NCBI GenBank assembly: GCA_037954665.1
Contig: JBBMOL010000119.1
Location: forward strand, 930,001-994,000
DNA: 64,000 nucleotides
Direction of reading: 5' to 3'
Origin: Laguncularia racemosa
Lineage: Eukaryota > Streptophyta > Magnoliopsida > Myrtales > Combretaceae
Shown here: one piece after another, positions 11,542 to 23,172 of the stretch
Layout: each line of letters opens with the position of its first letter
Position numbering within the stretch: the stretch's first letter is position 1
Program-made: the position numbers and the translations under genes
Notes under the pieces: model-generated
Databases searched by the model: none
What the model saw: only the letters and a program-made list of their open reading frames with translations
Told to the model about the DNA's origin: nothing

Positions 11542-11656
11542 GTTAACTCAAGAGTTGAGAAAGATTATTAAACAAAGTTTATTGAGACTCTTTATCAAGT
11601 TCAATTACAGTTTGTTTTTTTTTTCTTACATATATATATGCTTTCATTTTACTCAG
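11542..11656 (+). other. Putative pro-RT intron of Tat copy 1 (115 nt)
   Basis: The interval starts GTTAAC after GCGCTAG and ends in a T-rich tract plus TTACTCAG. Unspliced, the gag-pro frame would run into the wrong frame and stop at 11704. Removing 115 nt brings gag-pro into the RT frame with no frameshift. The equivalent interval in copy 2 is 114 nt and also preserves frame when removed. A pro-RT intron is a reported feature of Ogre elements. Confidence 0.75.
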
Positions 11657-13310
11657 ATCTCCTACCATCGAACATCAGGGATATTTCGCACAGGTAGAAA
11701 GTAAAAACGCTGATATCGTTTCCAACGCTGCTAGGTCAGTTGTTGAAAGCGATATTTTAGACCACGAAATAATACAAGAAAATTGGCTAAAACATGAACA
11801 AAGCGGAATCTCGATCGACGAGCCTGTGGAGACAGTAAATCTAGGAAGCATGGAAAACCCTAAGAACCTCAAAATTGGGACCAGTTTGAGTGCCGAGCAA
11901 AAACGTGAGATAACCGAGCTATTAACGGAATATGCAGATGTGTTTGCCTGGTCGTATGGTGACATGCCAGGGCTAGACCAATCAATAGTAGTTCACAGGC
12001 TTCCCACAAGGGAAGATGTCAAACCTAAAAAACAAAAATTGAGAAGATTTAGGCCTGACATCTTACTGAAAATCAAAGAAGAAGTCAAGAAACTGCTAGA
12101 AGTAGGGTTCATTGAAGTATCCGACTACCCAGAGTGGGTAGCAAATATAGTCCCTGTTATGAAAAAGAATGGAAAAGTACGCGTATGCGTAGACTTTCGG
12201 GACTTAAACCAAGCCACGCAAAATGATAACTTCCCCTTACCTCACATTGATGTTCTAGAAGACAACACTGCGGGAAACCATCTCTTCTCATTCATGGATG
12301 GTTTCTCAGGATATAATCAAATAAAAATGGCTGAAGAAGATAAAACCAAAACGACTTTCATCACAACATGGGGAACTTTCTGTTACAAAGTCATGCCCTT
12401 CAGTTTGAAGAATGCCGGGGCGACGTATCAGAGAGCCATGGTCGCTATACTTCACGATATGATGCATCGTGAGGTGGAAGTATATGTCGACGACATGATA
12501 GCCAAATCCAAAGAAGGAGAAAGCCATATAGGTATCCTGAGAAAATTGTTCAAACGACTGAGAAAGTTCCAGCTTAAGTTAAACCCAAAAAAATGTACTT
12601 TCGGGGTCACAACGGGAAAATTGTTAGGGTTTGTCATAAGCCAGGAGGGCATTAAAATCGACCCTGACAAGGTAAAGTCCATATTAGAATTACCTTCCCC
12701 ACGCTCTGTTAAAGAAGTAAGAAGCTTATTGGGAAGATTAAATTACATAGCTCGTTTTATCTCACAGCTCACCGACAAATGCCGGCCATTATTCCGTCTG
12801 TTGAAGAAGAACAACATAATAGAATGGGACGACGAATGCGAAGAGGCATTCGAAACAATCAAAGGCTATCTTACAAAACCTCCGGTCTTGATAGTCCCGA
12901 AACAAGGAAAGCCCTTATTCTTATACCTCACTATACTCCCTGAATCCATGGGATGTGTGCTAGGGCAAAGAGATGATGAAGGAAGAGAGCGTTCCATATA
13001 TTATCTGAGCAAGAAGTTCACAGATGGGGAACAGAGATACTCAGAGGTGGAGAAGACGTGTTGTGCTTTAATCTGGGTCATGCATCGACTAAGGCAATAC
13101 ACCCTTTATTACCATATTGAACTGCTAACAAGACATGATCCCTTGAAATACTTGGCAGAGAAACCAGCTTTGATAGGGAGAATCTCTAAGTGGCAAATGC
13201 TCCTGTCCGAGTTCGACATCACATACGTAAATCAGAACTCGATGAAAGGGCAAGCCTTAGCCGACCAGTTGGCGGAACACCCTGTCGAGACGGATTCCCA
13301 AGAACTATAG
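11657..13310 (+). pseudogene. Reverse transcriptase and degenerate RNase H, Tat copy 1
   Basis: Pol frame from the predicted acceptor. RT copies the element RNA into DNA. Its motifs are VCVDFRDLNQA (about 12184-12216), FPLPHIDVL, FSFMDGFSGYNQIKMAEEDK and the catalytic EVYVDDMIAKS (about 12475-12510), then GFVISQEGI and the thumb region SVKEVRSLLGRLNYIARFI. The following RNase H-like segment (about 12905-13250) begins LFLYLTILPES, where a classical RNase H would have the first catalytic Asp, so this first RNase H looks catalytically dead. That is typical of Tat elements, where it acts as a connection domain. The segment is open from 11657 to 13307, and a TAG at 13308-13310 (CAG in copy 2) interrupts the frame before the second RNase H. 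Confidence 0.9.
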
Positions 13311-13871
13311 GCCCAATTTTCGGATGAGAATATATTGACAGTGGAAAATATGCCAGTAGAAGACTTTGGGATGGAGCAGAATGCTACATGGAAACTGTTT
13401 TTCGATGGAGCCGCTAATGTATTCGGTTGTGGGGTTGGGGCGGTATTGATATCCCCGGACGGCACGCAATTCCCTGCAGCGATGAGACTTACATTTCCCT
13501 ATACCAATAATATCGCAGAATATGAAGCATGTATTCTTGGCCTCAAAATGGCCTGCCAAATGGGAATCCGCGAATTAGAGGTATACGGGGATTCATCGCT
13601 CATCATACTACAGACAAGAGGGGAATACAAGACTAAAGACCCCAAACTGGTACCATATCATCAACACTTGACAGAGCTAATTGAGGAATTCAAGGCAATC
13701 ACTTTCACATACATCCCAAGAACTCAGAATCAGTTCGCAGATGCACTAGCCACGCTAGCATCTATGATCCAGATAACAGGGGGAGCCGAAGTTCAACCGA
13801 TGAAAATAGACATCGAAAGTCGGCCCACCTACTGTTTAACAATGGAAAAGATACAAGATAACAAACCCTAG
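13311..13871 (+). pseudogene. Archaeal-type RNase H of Tat copy 1
   Basis: Second RNase H domain, in the same frame as RT. It shows WKLFFDGAAN (first Asp), NIAEYEACILGL (Glu), LEVYGDSSLI (Asp) and NQFADALATLA (last Asp), so the four acidic residues of an active RNase H are all present. RNase H removes the RNA strand during reverse transcription. Its place between the first RNase H and integrase defines the Tat lineage. The segment closes at a TAG (13869-13871) that replaces a TGG Trp codon in copy 2. Confidence 0.9.
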
Positions 13872-15116
13872 TATCACGATATCAAGACCTTTCTCCAAGA
13901 AGGTAAATACCCCGAAATGGCTAGCAAGAATGACCAAAGAACACTCAGAAGGTTAGCAAGTCATTTCCTATTAAGTGGGTCCATACTCTACAAAAGATCA
14001 GCTGATACCACCTTGTTAAGATGTGTGGACAAAGATGAAGCACGCGAACTGATGAAAGAAGTACATGAAGGAGTATGTGGACCTCATATGAATGGCTACA
14101 TGTTGGCCCGGAAAATCATGAGGTTGGGATACTATTGGTTAACCATGGAATCAGATTGCATAAAATATGTCAAGCACTATCATTTGTGTCAAGTCTACGC
14201 AAACCGGATAAATGCTCCACCCAACGAGCTACATTTTTTATCGGCACCATGGCCATTCTCCATGTGGGGAATCGACATAATTGGCCCTATCACTCCAACA
14301 GCATCCAACGGCCATAGATTTATACTGGTAGCAATTGATTACTTCACCAAGTGGGTAGAAGCTTCATCATACACCAATGTCACAAAAGGGGTAATAGCCC
14401 GCTTCTTAAAAAGTGACATAATAACCCGATATGGAGTTCATGAGCCCATTATCACTGACAAAGGTACCAATCTCAACAACAAATCGATGACAGGTTTATT
14501 TCAACAATTCCACATAAACCACCGAAATTCAACTCCCTACCGACCTCAAATGAACGGGGCAGTAGAAGCAGCTAACAAAAATATCAAAAAGATCATCGAG
14601 AAAATGACAACAACTTACAAAGATTGGCACGAAATGTTGCCGTTTGCTCTCATGGCTTATAGGACTTCAATAAGAACATCTATTGGAGCTACCCCATATT
14701 CATTAGTATATGGTACTGAAGCAGTGCTACCAGTTGAAGTTGAGATACCATCATTCAGAATCTTATAAGAAACTCAGTTAACTGAATCAGACTGGGTAAA
14801 GAAGAGGCTTGATCAGCTGAATCTGATTGATGAAAGAAGACTTACCGCATTATGTCATGGTCAGTGTTACCAACAAAGAATGGCCCGAGCATTTAACAAG
14901 AAGATGAGACCTCGGTACTTTAAAGAGGGGGATCTGGTACTAAAGAAGGTTCTCCCGAATGCCCAAGACTCTAGAGGAAAATTCACCCCAAACTATGAAG
15001 GCCCTTATGTGGTGAAAAAGGTTTTATCAGGAGGTGCTCTAATATTGACTCAAATGGATGGTCCAGAATTGAGAGACCCCATTAACACAGATGCTGTAAA
15101 GATGTACTATCCTTAG
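13872..15116 (+). pseudogene. Integrase of Tat copy 1, with one stop
   Basis: Integrase joins element cDNA to the chromosome. The N-terminal HHCC zinc-binding region (about 14060-14200) reads KHYHLCQ, so one zinc-binding Cys is Tyr here; copy 2 keeps KHCHLCQ. The DDE core is visible: MWGIDIIGP (about 14267), IITDKGTN (about 14450) and NGAVEAANK (about 14553). A GPY/F-like C-terminal module follows (YEGPYVVKKVLSGGA, about 14994-15040). A stop at 14766-14768 splits the frame and the final stop is at 15116. The segment is inactive because of the stop and the zinc-site change. Confidence 0.9.
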
Positions 15117-15595
15117 GCAAGGGAATTGAAATTTTGCCAATGTTTATGAAAGCCAATGTTCGATACAAATTTTGTTGAGTCAAGTTTTTATTTTTTACAA
15201 GCAAAGTTAATATCCCTGAATGATCAACAATCAATTCGCACCATAACAAATATTCTTAAACACATTACCCACCATTTCACCAATGAAAGATAAACACTAA
15301 AATGATAATGAATCTTAATATGGTTTGTGATATAATCCTATCTATTTTTTAGCATTAAAACTGAGCGCGTTATTAGGATAACATTACCGTCAAAAGAGCC
15401 TTGCGCATAAAGAAAGGGAGCACATCAAAATTTTCAACCCCGTGTCAAGATAAGAAGAAATGAAACAGAAGCGAACCAGCACGAAGGTTCGGTTGTTTGG
15501 TTGCTATCCACGATAAACTGGCAAGCATAACTATTATCATATCATCACATCATTTAGTTCAGGCTGTAGAAAGCATAAAATGAGTCAGCACATAA
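15117..15595 (+). other. 3' untranslated region of Tat copy 1 (non-repeated part)
   Basis: Non-coding sequence closely matching 54538-55029 of copy 2. It holds no reading frame of note and leads into the tandem-repeat array. Confidence 0.7.
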
Positions 15596-16760
15596 TGGGG
15601 CATTTGTCTAAACACTCCCCTTAATAGGGTAGTTAGCCCAAAAAGGGGCACTTCCCTAGATCTCTTCCAAGGTCAGTTTATAAAAGCACCTTTCTAGATA
15701 TCATTTTTACACCAAGTTAGTTAGCCCATAGGGGGCACTTTCCTAAACTTTGTTCTCATGGTCAGCCCATAGAGGACACTTTTTGAGACAAATTCAATCC
15801 CAGGTTAGTCAGCCCATAGGAGGCACTTTCCTAAACTCTGTTCTCATGGTCAGCCCATAGGGGGCACTTTTTGAGGCAAATTCAAATCTAGGTTAGTCAG
15901 CCCATAAGGGGCACTTTCCTAAAACTTTGTCCTCATGGTTAGCCCATAGGGGGGCACTTTTTGAGGTAAATTCAAATCCAGGATAGTCAGCCCATAGGGG
16001 GCACTTTCCTAAAACTTTGTCCTCATGGTCAACCCATAGGGGGCACTTTTTGAGGCAAATTCAAATCTAGGTTAGTCAGCCCATATAGGGCACTTTCCTA
16101 AAACTTTGTCCTCATGGTCAGCCCATAGGGGGCACTTTTTGAGGCAAATTCAATCCTAGGTTAGTCTGCCCATATGGGGCACTTTCCTAAAAACCTACCT
16201 CATGGTCAACCCATAGGGGGCACTTTTGAGGCAAATTCAATTCCAGGTTAGTCAGCCCATAGGGGGCACTTTCCTAAAACTTTGTTCTCATGGTCAGCCC
16301 ATAGGGGGCACTTTTTGAGACAATTCAACTCTAGGTTAGTCAGCCCATAGGGGGCACTTTCCTAAAAATTTGTTCTCATGGTTAGCCCATAAGGGGCACT
16401 TTCCTAAAAAAAAAAAAAAAAAATCTACCTCATTGTTAGCCCATAGGGGGCACTTTTTAAGGCATTCAATTCAAGGTTAGTCAGCCTATGAGGGGCACTT
16501 TCCTAAACTCTCCCGATTAGTCAGCTCTTAGGGCACTTTTCGGAAATATTCTTCCAAACATATGCTAGTCTAACAAGACGCTTCTGTTGACAGGTAGCCA
16601 GCTCATAAGGGCGCTTCCTAAGTAAATCTTCTTTCCAAGGTTGCAAGTCTGATAAGACGCTTCCTATCATCATTTCTCATACATTCCTACACAATGCTTG
16701 AGATGTGTCCTGTCGTCAATTAGTCAGCCCATAAAGCACTTTTGGGGAAGGGGGATTACT
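15596..16760 (+). repeat. Tandem-repeat array in the 3' UTR of Tat copy 1
   Basis: About nine composite units of roughly 88 bp. Each has two half-units around the core CAGCCCATAGGGGGCACTTT, one followed by CCTAAA and the other by TTGAGGCAAATTC. Unit starts measured at 15806 and 15894 are 88 bp apart. Degenerate partial units trail to about 16760. An A17 run (about 16407-16423) sits inside the array. Copy 2 carries a related but diverged array. Such 3' UTR arrays are a known feature of Tat/Ogre elements and can seed satellite DNA. Confidence 0.9.
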
Positions 16761-16891
16761 CGAAATTGTTAGAACCATTTTCAATTGTAGGATTATTAGC
16801 TCTTGGAGCATTCTCCTACCAAAAATCTATTTAAGAGGCCAAAAATGGCGTCTTTCTTATCTTTGTAGTTAAGTTTTTCAAACTTTACTAC

Positions 16892-16904
16892 AAAGAGGGG
16901 CAGC
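16892..16904 (+). other. Polypurine tract of Tat copy 1
   Basis: AAAGAGGGGCAGC sits directly before the 3' LTR start TGTAAACA and is the expected plus-strand primer site. The same sequence precedes the 3' LTR of copy 2 at 56190-56202. Confidence 0.85.
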
Positions 16905-18960
16905 TGTAAACACCCCATTTTTGCCCTAGGAATGAGTAATAATCAATTTTCAATTTTTTCAATTTTTCCCTAATTTAGCATAAATAATAAAAATATTCAA
17001 AAAAAATAAAAATAAATAGGAAAACACATCAATTTTGAAAAATGATTTCAAAAATAGCAATAATAAATAATAAACAATTTTTACAAAATTTGGAATTTTC
17101 AAAAAATACAAAAAAATAGAAAAATCGCATTGCATATATGCAATTTGCGAAATTAGAAAAATCAGGAAAGTGGGCTAGCTCAGCTGGTCCGGACCATGGG
17201 CTAAGGCGCGCGGTGCGGGTGCGAGGTCAGGGGTTTGAAACGCGGGGGAAGCAGTTTCCGCGTTTTGCGAATTTTTCATTTACCCAGGACATGTGGCAGC
17301 ATCTGATTGGCTGGAGGAAGCGCACGCGCCGGGCGCGTGATCGTCTCCTACGTCGAGCCCGAGATCGCCGGCGGAAGGAAAAATTCGTATTTCGGCCCGT
17401 TTTGATTCGATTTTTTGCACAAATCAACAAATCTTCAACATAAATAAGATAAACATTATCTAATTGGAATCAAATCGCAACAAATCAAGGGATTGACACA
17501 AATCGGAGTTGGTTTTTCTAATCGAAAATCCGATCAGCTTCAATCGGAGGAAATCCGAGCTTATCCAACTCGGTTTCAAGTGCCTATAAATAGAGGAGGA
17601 TGGGAGGAAGTAAAAGCACGAATCACAATTGAGAGAAAGTGAGGAAAGAGTGCAAATCGGAGAGCATCGGAGGAGACCCAAAACCGCGAAGCACCGGCCG
17701 AAGTTAAACCACCACCAGGAGGTGATCTGGGAGCAAGCCACCGCCACCATTGGATTCAGCAACCTCGAGAAGCTAGGATTCGACACCTCACCCACTGCAA
17801 AAGGCCACTGGAATGCCGTGAACGAGCCTTCCCCGCCGCCGTGTCCGATCGATCCGACCCGACCCACGCACCGACCCGAATCCAGGTAAGTCCGGTTTTC
17901 CAGATTTTTTATTTATATTTATTTATTTATTTCGAATTTATTTATTATTTTGTTATTTCTTTAGCCATTTATTTATTTGTTGGTTTAGGTTTTATTTTCA
18001 ATAAATAGAAAAAATGTAGAAATTAGGTTTTTTTTAGGATTTAATAATGTAAAATAAATAATAAAATATAAAAAAATAATAAAAAATATTAGGAAAATAA
18101 TAATAAAATTTTAGATTTCAAAATAGGATAGATAATAAACCAAAAATCACGAAAATCAACAAAAATTCCCAAAAATCACGAAAATCAACAAAAATTCCCA
18201 AAAATCACAAAAATCAACAAAATTCTCAGAAATCACAAAAATAACAAAAAAGATCATAAAAAATCATAAAAATCATAAAAAAAATTCAAAAATCATGAAA
18301 AGATGAGTTTTAGCACTTAGAAAAATCCTTTTCTTCAAATAAATCCAAAATTGATGTTTTTCCCTAAAAATCATTTTCAAAATAAAATCAAAGTTTAGGT
18401 TTAGAAGTTTTTTTTTAGAAAAAAAAATCCCAAAAATGGTAAAAACATAAATCAAAATAGATTTCAAAATTAAAATCCACAAACAAACTTAAAGTTTTCA
18501 GAAAAGCGAACTACGACTTGTTTGATCCTGAGTAGCAGGTACGTAGGCACCCATTCGAGTCAACCCATAAAAATGAATAAAAAATCATTTTCTTGAAATA
18601 ATTCAAGAACATAATAAAAAGTAACAGAAATACAATGAAACACATTTTTAAAGAGGAACAATTTTAGGAGATTAGGTGGTAACCGTAAAGGTTTTAATAG
18701 GTTAGCCTCCGGACTTAGAAACTCTGGTTTTCCCTTTTCCTCTTTTCACAAAAACGAAAAGAGGAAATAACGTCGACTAGTGGTCCAAATTAAGACTAAT
18801 CCGCTCCTTTAGTCTTAATTCAATATTTCCCAACAACAGTTGGGTGGCGACTCCAAAAATCAAACGAAATTCCTAACTCAAGTCGAGGATCTATATTAGA
18901 TGAGCATAGGGTCTAGTCTAGATCGGATTAGGAATGGGAATTCAAAAATTAGACTCGACA
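16905..18960 (+). repeat. 3' LTR of Tat copy 1
   Basis: 2,056 bp, TGTAAACACC to GACTCGACA. Palindrome at 17129-17144, A-box TAGCTCAGCTGG at 17176-17187 (perfect consensus), a decayed B-box (GGTTTGAAACG) at 17232-17242, G-box changed to CATGTGGC near 17290, TATAAATA at 17585-17592, and CCAGGTAAGT donor-like site near 17884. Confidence 0.95.
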
Positions 18961-20200
18961 ACGATTTAATAAGAAAAGGAACAATATAAGATAGCGATAG
19001 CATACTATTCTATATTGTTTGACAAGTAAAATTTTTATCGACAATTGTGACTCATATATATATAAGTTTTGTAAGTTTTTCCAATTTTACTTCCATTCAT
19101 TATTGGGTACTTGCTTCTTATTACTCTTACCATTTTTCATATAGTCTCTCCTTAATTATATAACTTTTTTTGAATTATACACTTTTTGATAGAGCTTTCA
19201 ATTCATATGTGAAATTGTGATTTATATAGAGTTTTGAGGTTACAAAGTTTTGCAATTACTACAATATACAGCTTGAATTTCGGTCTTATCATTAATAATT
19301 CATTCTCATTTCAATTGCTAATATAATATAAGGATTCTTTATTGAACAACTCTACAAACTCTTTATCACATTTAAGTTATCGATAACATATAAATAATTT
19401 AATCAAAACAATTAAAAAAAATAGTTTACTATACTTAATATCTTTCTTTTTATCTGTATCTGTTTTATTATGAGTAATTTTTTCTTAGTCATAATTAAAG
19501 GGATTGGATCTTTAACTCTTTTTTTTTTTAGAAAATCACTACTAAAGCAAACATTTTTTAGATTTTTTTTAAGTTACATTTTCTTGAACTTAAATTTTTA
19601 ATACTAAATTTTACTCTCTCTTTTTACTGAATTTTTTTAATTTGGATTAAGTTTTTCAAATTTTTGAAACTTTACATTTTCTTCCATTTTATTAAAATTT
19701 CAAAAAAGAATATTATTTTTAAATCAATATTTAAAATTTTCAAATTTATAAAAAAAAATTAATTAGTTTTTTTTCCATTTTTATATCCAAACTTTTCAGT
19801 TTTTTTTTTTAACAATTTTACCTAAGATTTGTTCACAACTTTTTTTTTTCCAAAACTTTACATCAAATTTTCTAAATTTTTTTTTGTCAAAACTAAATCT
19901 TTTGATATTAATTTTTTTTTCTTTTACATTTTTTTTCAAAAATAATTTCAAAGCTTTACATAAGAAGAATAGAAAAATTAATTTATTAAAAAATTTAACT
20001 AAATTTATAATTTTTTATGACTTTTTAAAAAAATTTACTAATTAAATTAATTTTAATTCAACTGAAAGCACATTCTAAATAAGTACCTTTGCCATTTACT
20101 TTGTAATTTTTTTTTTCTAAATATCCTATTTTACGATTAATTTTTAAAATTGACTTCATTTAAGTGAATTCCTCCACAACTAGACAACATGGTAATTATT
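18961..20200. other. AT-rich spacer
   Basis: Very AT-rich sequence with many T and A runs (for example 19520-20150). No coding signal, terminal repeat or recognised transposon fragment is visible. Confidence 0.6.
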
Positions 20201-21068
20201 CTGAAAAGAATAATGCCAAAATCGAAGTGAACGGGCTAGATATGAGAACGAGAAGTATCATTTTCATATTGGGTCACAATTTCAAAACATGTTAAACCCA
20301 AAAGGCAAAAAGTGAAATAACGTGGAAGCAAACCCATGATTCTAATTCATCATCTAGCATTGTGCGTAAACATGGAGACAGGAAGACAAAGTTTGTGAAA
20401 GAAATTAACTGCGAAGACCTATGAGATTTAGACTCCTAGGAAGTCAATAGTATTTCAAGCCACCAAGATACGAGCTTAAGAGAACTACCAAGAATTAGTG
20501 TATTTATTCATTGGCTGAGTTTTGCTAGTTAAAACAAAGGTTGCACCTTTCGTACCAGTGGTACGCATAAGGGAATCTGATATAAGATACTAAGCAACTA
20601 TCATAGTCATTTTATGAGCTTTTAGAATTTGATTTTTTTTCATGGGAGATATGTGGAGCTTGATTTGAATCAAAACTGTTCCATGTTCATATGAAATAGA
20701 AAGTGTTAAAATATGGAAATAAGTACTGGATTCAACCACATGATACATCTACAAGATAGCCCATGACGCCCCAAAACGAACCATAAGTTCCTAAAGAGTC
20801 ACCATGAAACTAACTACGCTTCTTCAAGAGTACACAGGAAATAATGCCTTATTATCATGTTGATCTGCAAGGAAATATGAGGTATCCAACTCCGTTCTCA
20901 GCGACTCTAAAAGCAAATAAATAAAAGAAAACATGGCCTATGAAGGAAAATTGAGAAACTTCCTTTCATATTGGTAAATCTAGTAAACAAGCTAGATGGC
21001 ACCTAATAAAATGAATGATGAATTGCCTGACTCAAAACTGAACCTGTGCTGCTGATTTTAACAATGAC
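20201..21068. other. Spacer and likely 3' flank of the DUF455 gene
   Basis: Moderate AT content and no supported reading frame. The part next to 21068 must hold the 3' UTR of the minus-strand gene, but no poly(A) signal can be fixed with confidence. Confidence 0.5.
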
Positions 21069-23172
21069 CTACTCTGAGCATGCCTCTTTAACAGCAAGTG
21101 GTTCATACCATTGCAGGCCAAAACCAGCAGCTTTCCTGGCTTCCTCATTGAAAGGAGGTTTCAGCGGCCCCCTGAAGTATGTCCTGACTATGGCGTGAAA
21201 TTTTTTTATGACCTCTTCGTTCTCTTCATTTTCAGTTCCACTGTCCTTCAGTTTACCTTCTTTGGTACCTTGATTCATTTCAGATCTTAAGCAGAGAAAC
21301 TTGAACCACTTTACTCCAGCAGCACAATGCGTAATTTCCTCAGGATAAATTACTGTCTCCAGTAAATCTGCAGTCTCATTATCACCTCCATTACGGAAGC
21401 GAGATATTGTTGTAGGCAGCACATCAAGTCCTCTAGCCTGTTCATGGCCCAATTGGGGAGATTTGTCAGAAGAACACAAGCTAGCTTTCAACAAGGCAGC
21501 AGATGAAGTATATTCAGGAACTCCATAATGAACATTTGTGCAGGAAAATATCACAAATTTAGCAAAGAAAGTATTGTAAGCGAATATGGAAATCACATCA
21601 AAATCTAAAAACTAAAAAGGAAACATTTTTCATCTAAGATCATCATTTTGATCTTTAGATCGTTTGCAGAGAGGTTGACCAGAAAGTTCTGATGCCTATT
21701 CAACCCACCTTGGGAAGGAGGTCTTGTTTATATGTACTTACTTTTCCCTTCAAGTCGAGACCCACCCTTTTCAATATCCCTTTGAGAAAAGCAAAATGAT
21801 TCCAAAGGCATTTACTTCATTCATTCTTATATATAGTTATTCTTCAAGCCCAATCATTAAGGAGAATTTTTAATTAAAACACAATACCTCATGAACGCAG
21901 TGCTCAACTGCCAGGCGCGCTAGAAGGTCCTTAGAGGTAGCAGTGGCAGAGTCCCAAAGACCATCATGGGCAGGTAGTGCTCCATAAAAGGAGCCCAACC
22001 GCTTCAATCTTGCAGCAAGGAGGGTAAAATGCCTTCCTTCATCTTGAGCCACTTTCACAAAATCAGTGAAGAACTCCCTTGGCATCGATTCTTGCTTACC
22101 AAAACGGGCAATTATATCCTTCAATAACCAACTCAACAGAGAAAGAATCATATTAATATCAAACATTGAAAGAAATGTACAGATACAAGACAAACATATT
22201 TATTATTATAAATAATAATTGAGTAGCAAATGATGTTTCTTTTCCTTTTCAAGCAAAGTTTAACTGTCCCTATAACAAGTCTCACTTTTATGAAATTCCC
22301 TCACATTTTTCTTGCTGCAAAATCCTCCAACGGCTACTTTCCTATACTTAATTCCTATAAACCAGCTGCACATGGACCCCAATTGGTAGGTCCTGTATGA
22401 ACAATCGATTCACTTGATGGGCAATACGTGTTGTGCCAACATATGCAATTCTGGATAGCTATTTCAGTTCCCGATTCATAATTGATTATGTCCCTGCTAA
22501 TCGCATTTAAACAACTAAAGGAGGAATATATAATCACAAAAGTCAGCTCCACTGTAAATGTAGAGACAGTTAATTCGGGACGTCCAATATTCATCCAGCA
22601 TGTCTCTCCTATGAATGAAATTATGTTAGCACAACAAAGGTCGAGTATAAAAATCTTTAGCTGTTCCGTCTTCAAGCTTTCTGTTCCGTTAAGAAATCGG
22701 CAAAACAAATTACAAAGTAGACTAAGCAATGAGTTCCAATTTCGTAGCAAAGAAAAGTTGAAAAGAGAGTACCCAAGACAAGTCAATAGCCCAACTCTCA
22801 GTGTGCACCAAGCTATGAACAATCGCCTGTCTACTCTGCAAACTGCCTGCTTTTCCAAGCTTCGGCATAACACTTGGTGAAACCAACTTCACCTGCAAAG
22901 AATATCTATTTAAACTCTTTTGGGAATTTCATCAAACACTTGAGAGACTATTTGTACGAACAGAAGAAGAGTTAAAAAGAGCGTACATCGGAGAGCCTGG
23001 CAGGGCGATCTGGTACAGGAAGGTTGAGGGAAGGGCCGTAGGGTTGGGTTATGGTGCCTTGAAGCCATTTGGTAGCGACTGAGTCACCAAGTCGAGCTTT
23101 TTCGAATGGGTCGGCGGTGTTGAGGACTCTCAGTGCCGCCTCCACTAAGGTCTCCGTTCCCTCCACTTCCAT
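21069..23172 (-). CDS. DUF455 family ferritin-like protein, four exons, apparently intact
   Basis: A host gene of 301 codons in four exons on the minus strand: 23172-22987 (62 aa, starts MEVEGTETLVEAALRVLNTA), 22892-22773 (40 aa, contains IVHSLVHTESWAIDLSW), 22118-21888 (77 aa, contains MPREFFTDFVKVAQDEGRHF) and 21437-21069 (122 aa plus stop, contains YPEEITHCAAGVKWFKFL). All introns are GT-AG and all junctions are phase 0. The family is a diiron, four-helix ferritin-like fold (DUF455; Arabidopsis homologues recalled as At1g06240 and At5g04520) of unknown biochemical role. Candidate metal ligands are the Glu in HTESWAIDL, the E-x2-H in DEGRHF, the Glu/His of VEHCVHE and the E-x2-H in EEITH. 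An acidic linker (KDSGTENEENEE) lies near the C-terminus. No stop or frameshift is seen. The gene stands alone between transposon-derived stretches. Confidence 0.93.

Larger units (their letters stand above)
5498..18960 (+). mobile_element. Tat/Ogre-like Ty3/gypsy LTR retrotransposon, copy 1
   Basis: A 13,463-bp element with two LTRs (5498-7556 and 16905-18960), a primer-binding site, remnants of ORF1, gag-pro, RT, two RNase H domains, integrase, a tandem-repeat 3' UTR and a polypurine tract, all in plus orientation. The second, archaeal-type RNase H between the first RNase H and integrase, together with an extra ORF before gag, marks the Tat lineage that includes Ogre. A 245-nt stretch of the two LTRs compared by eye differs at about 5% of positions. 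The flanking 5-mers are AAAAT and ACGAT, so no convincing target duplication survives. ORF1 is mostly deleted and gag-pol carries many stops, so the copy is not autonomous. Confidence 0.93.

Noticed and set aside
15596..16760. Regular repeats that could be mistaken for a CRISPR array
   Set aside because: Both halves of each unit are repeats with no unique spacers, and the array lies between integrase and the PPT of a plant retrotransposon.
18961..20200. Possible continuation of MULE A to the right of Tat copy 1
   Set aside because: No TIR, PMD or transposase similarity could be seen, and the retrotransposon has no matching target duplication to prove continuity.
22482..22880. 132-codon plus-strand frame over the DUF455 gene
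   Set aside because: It is antisense to exon 2 and an intron of an intact gene, and has no recognisable domain.
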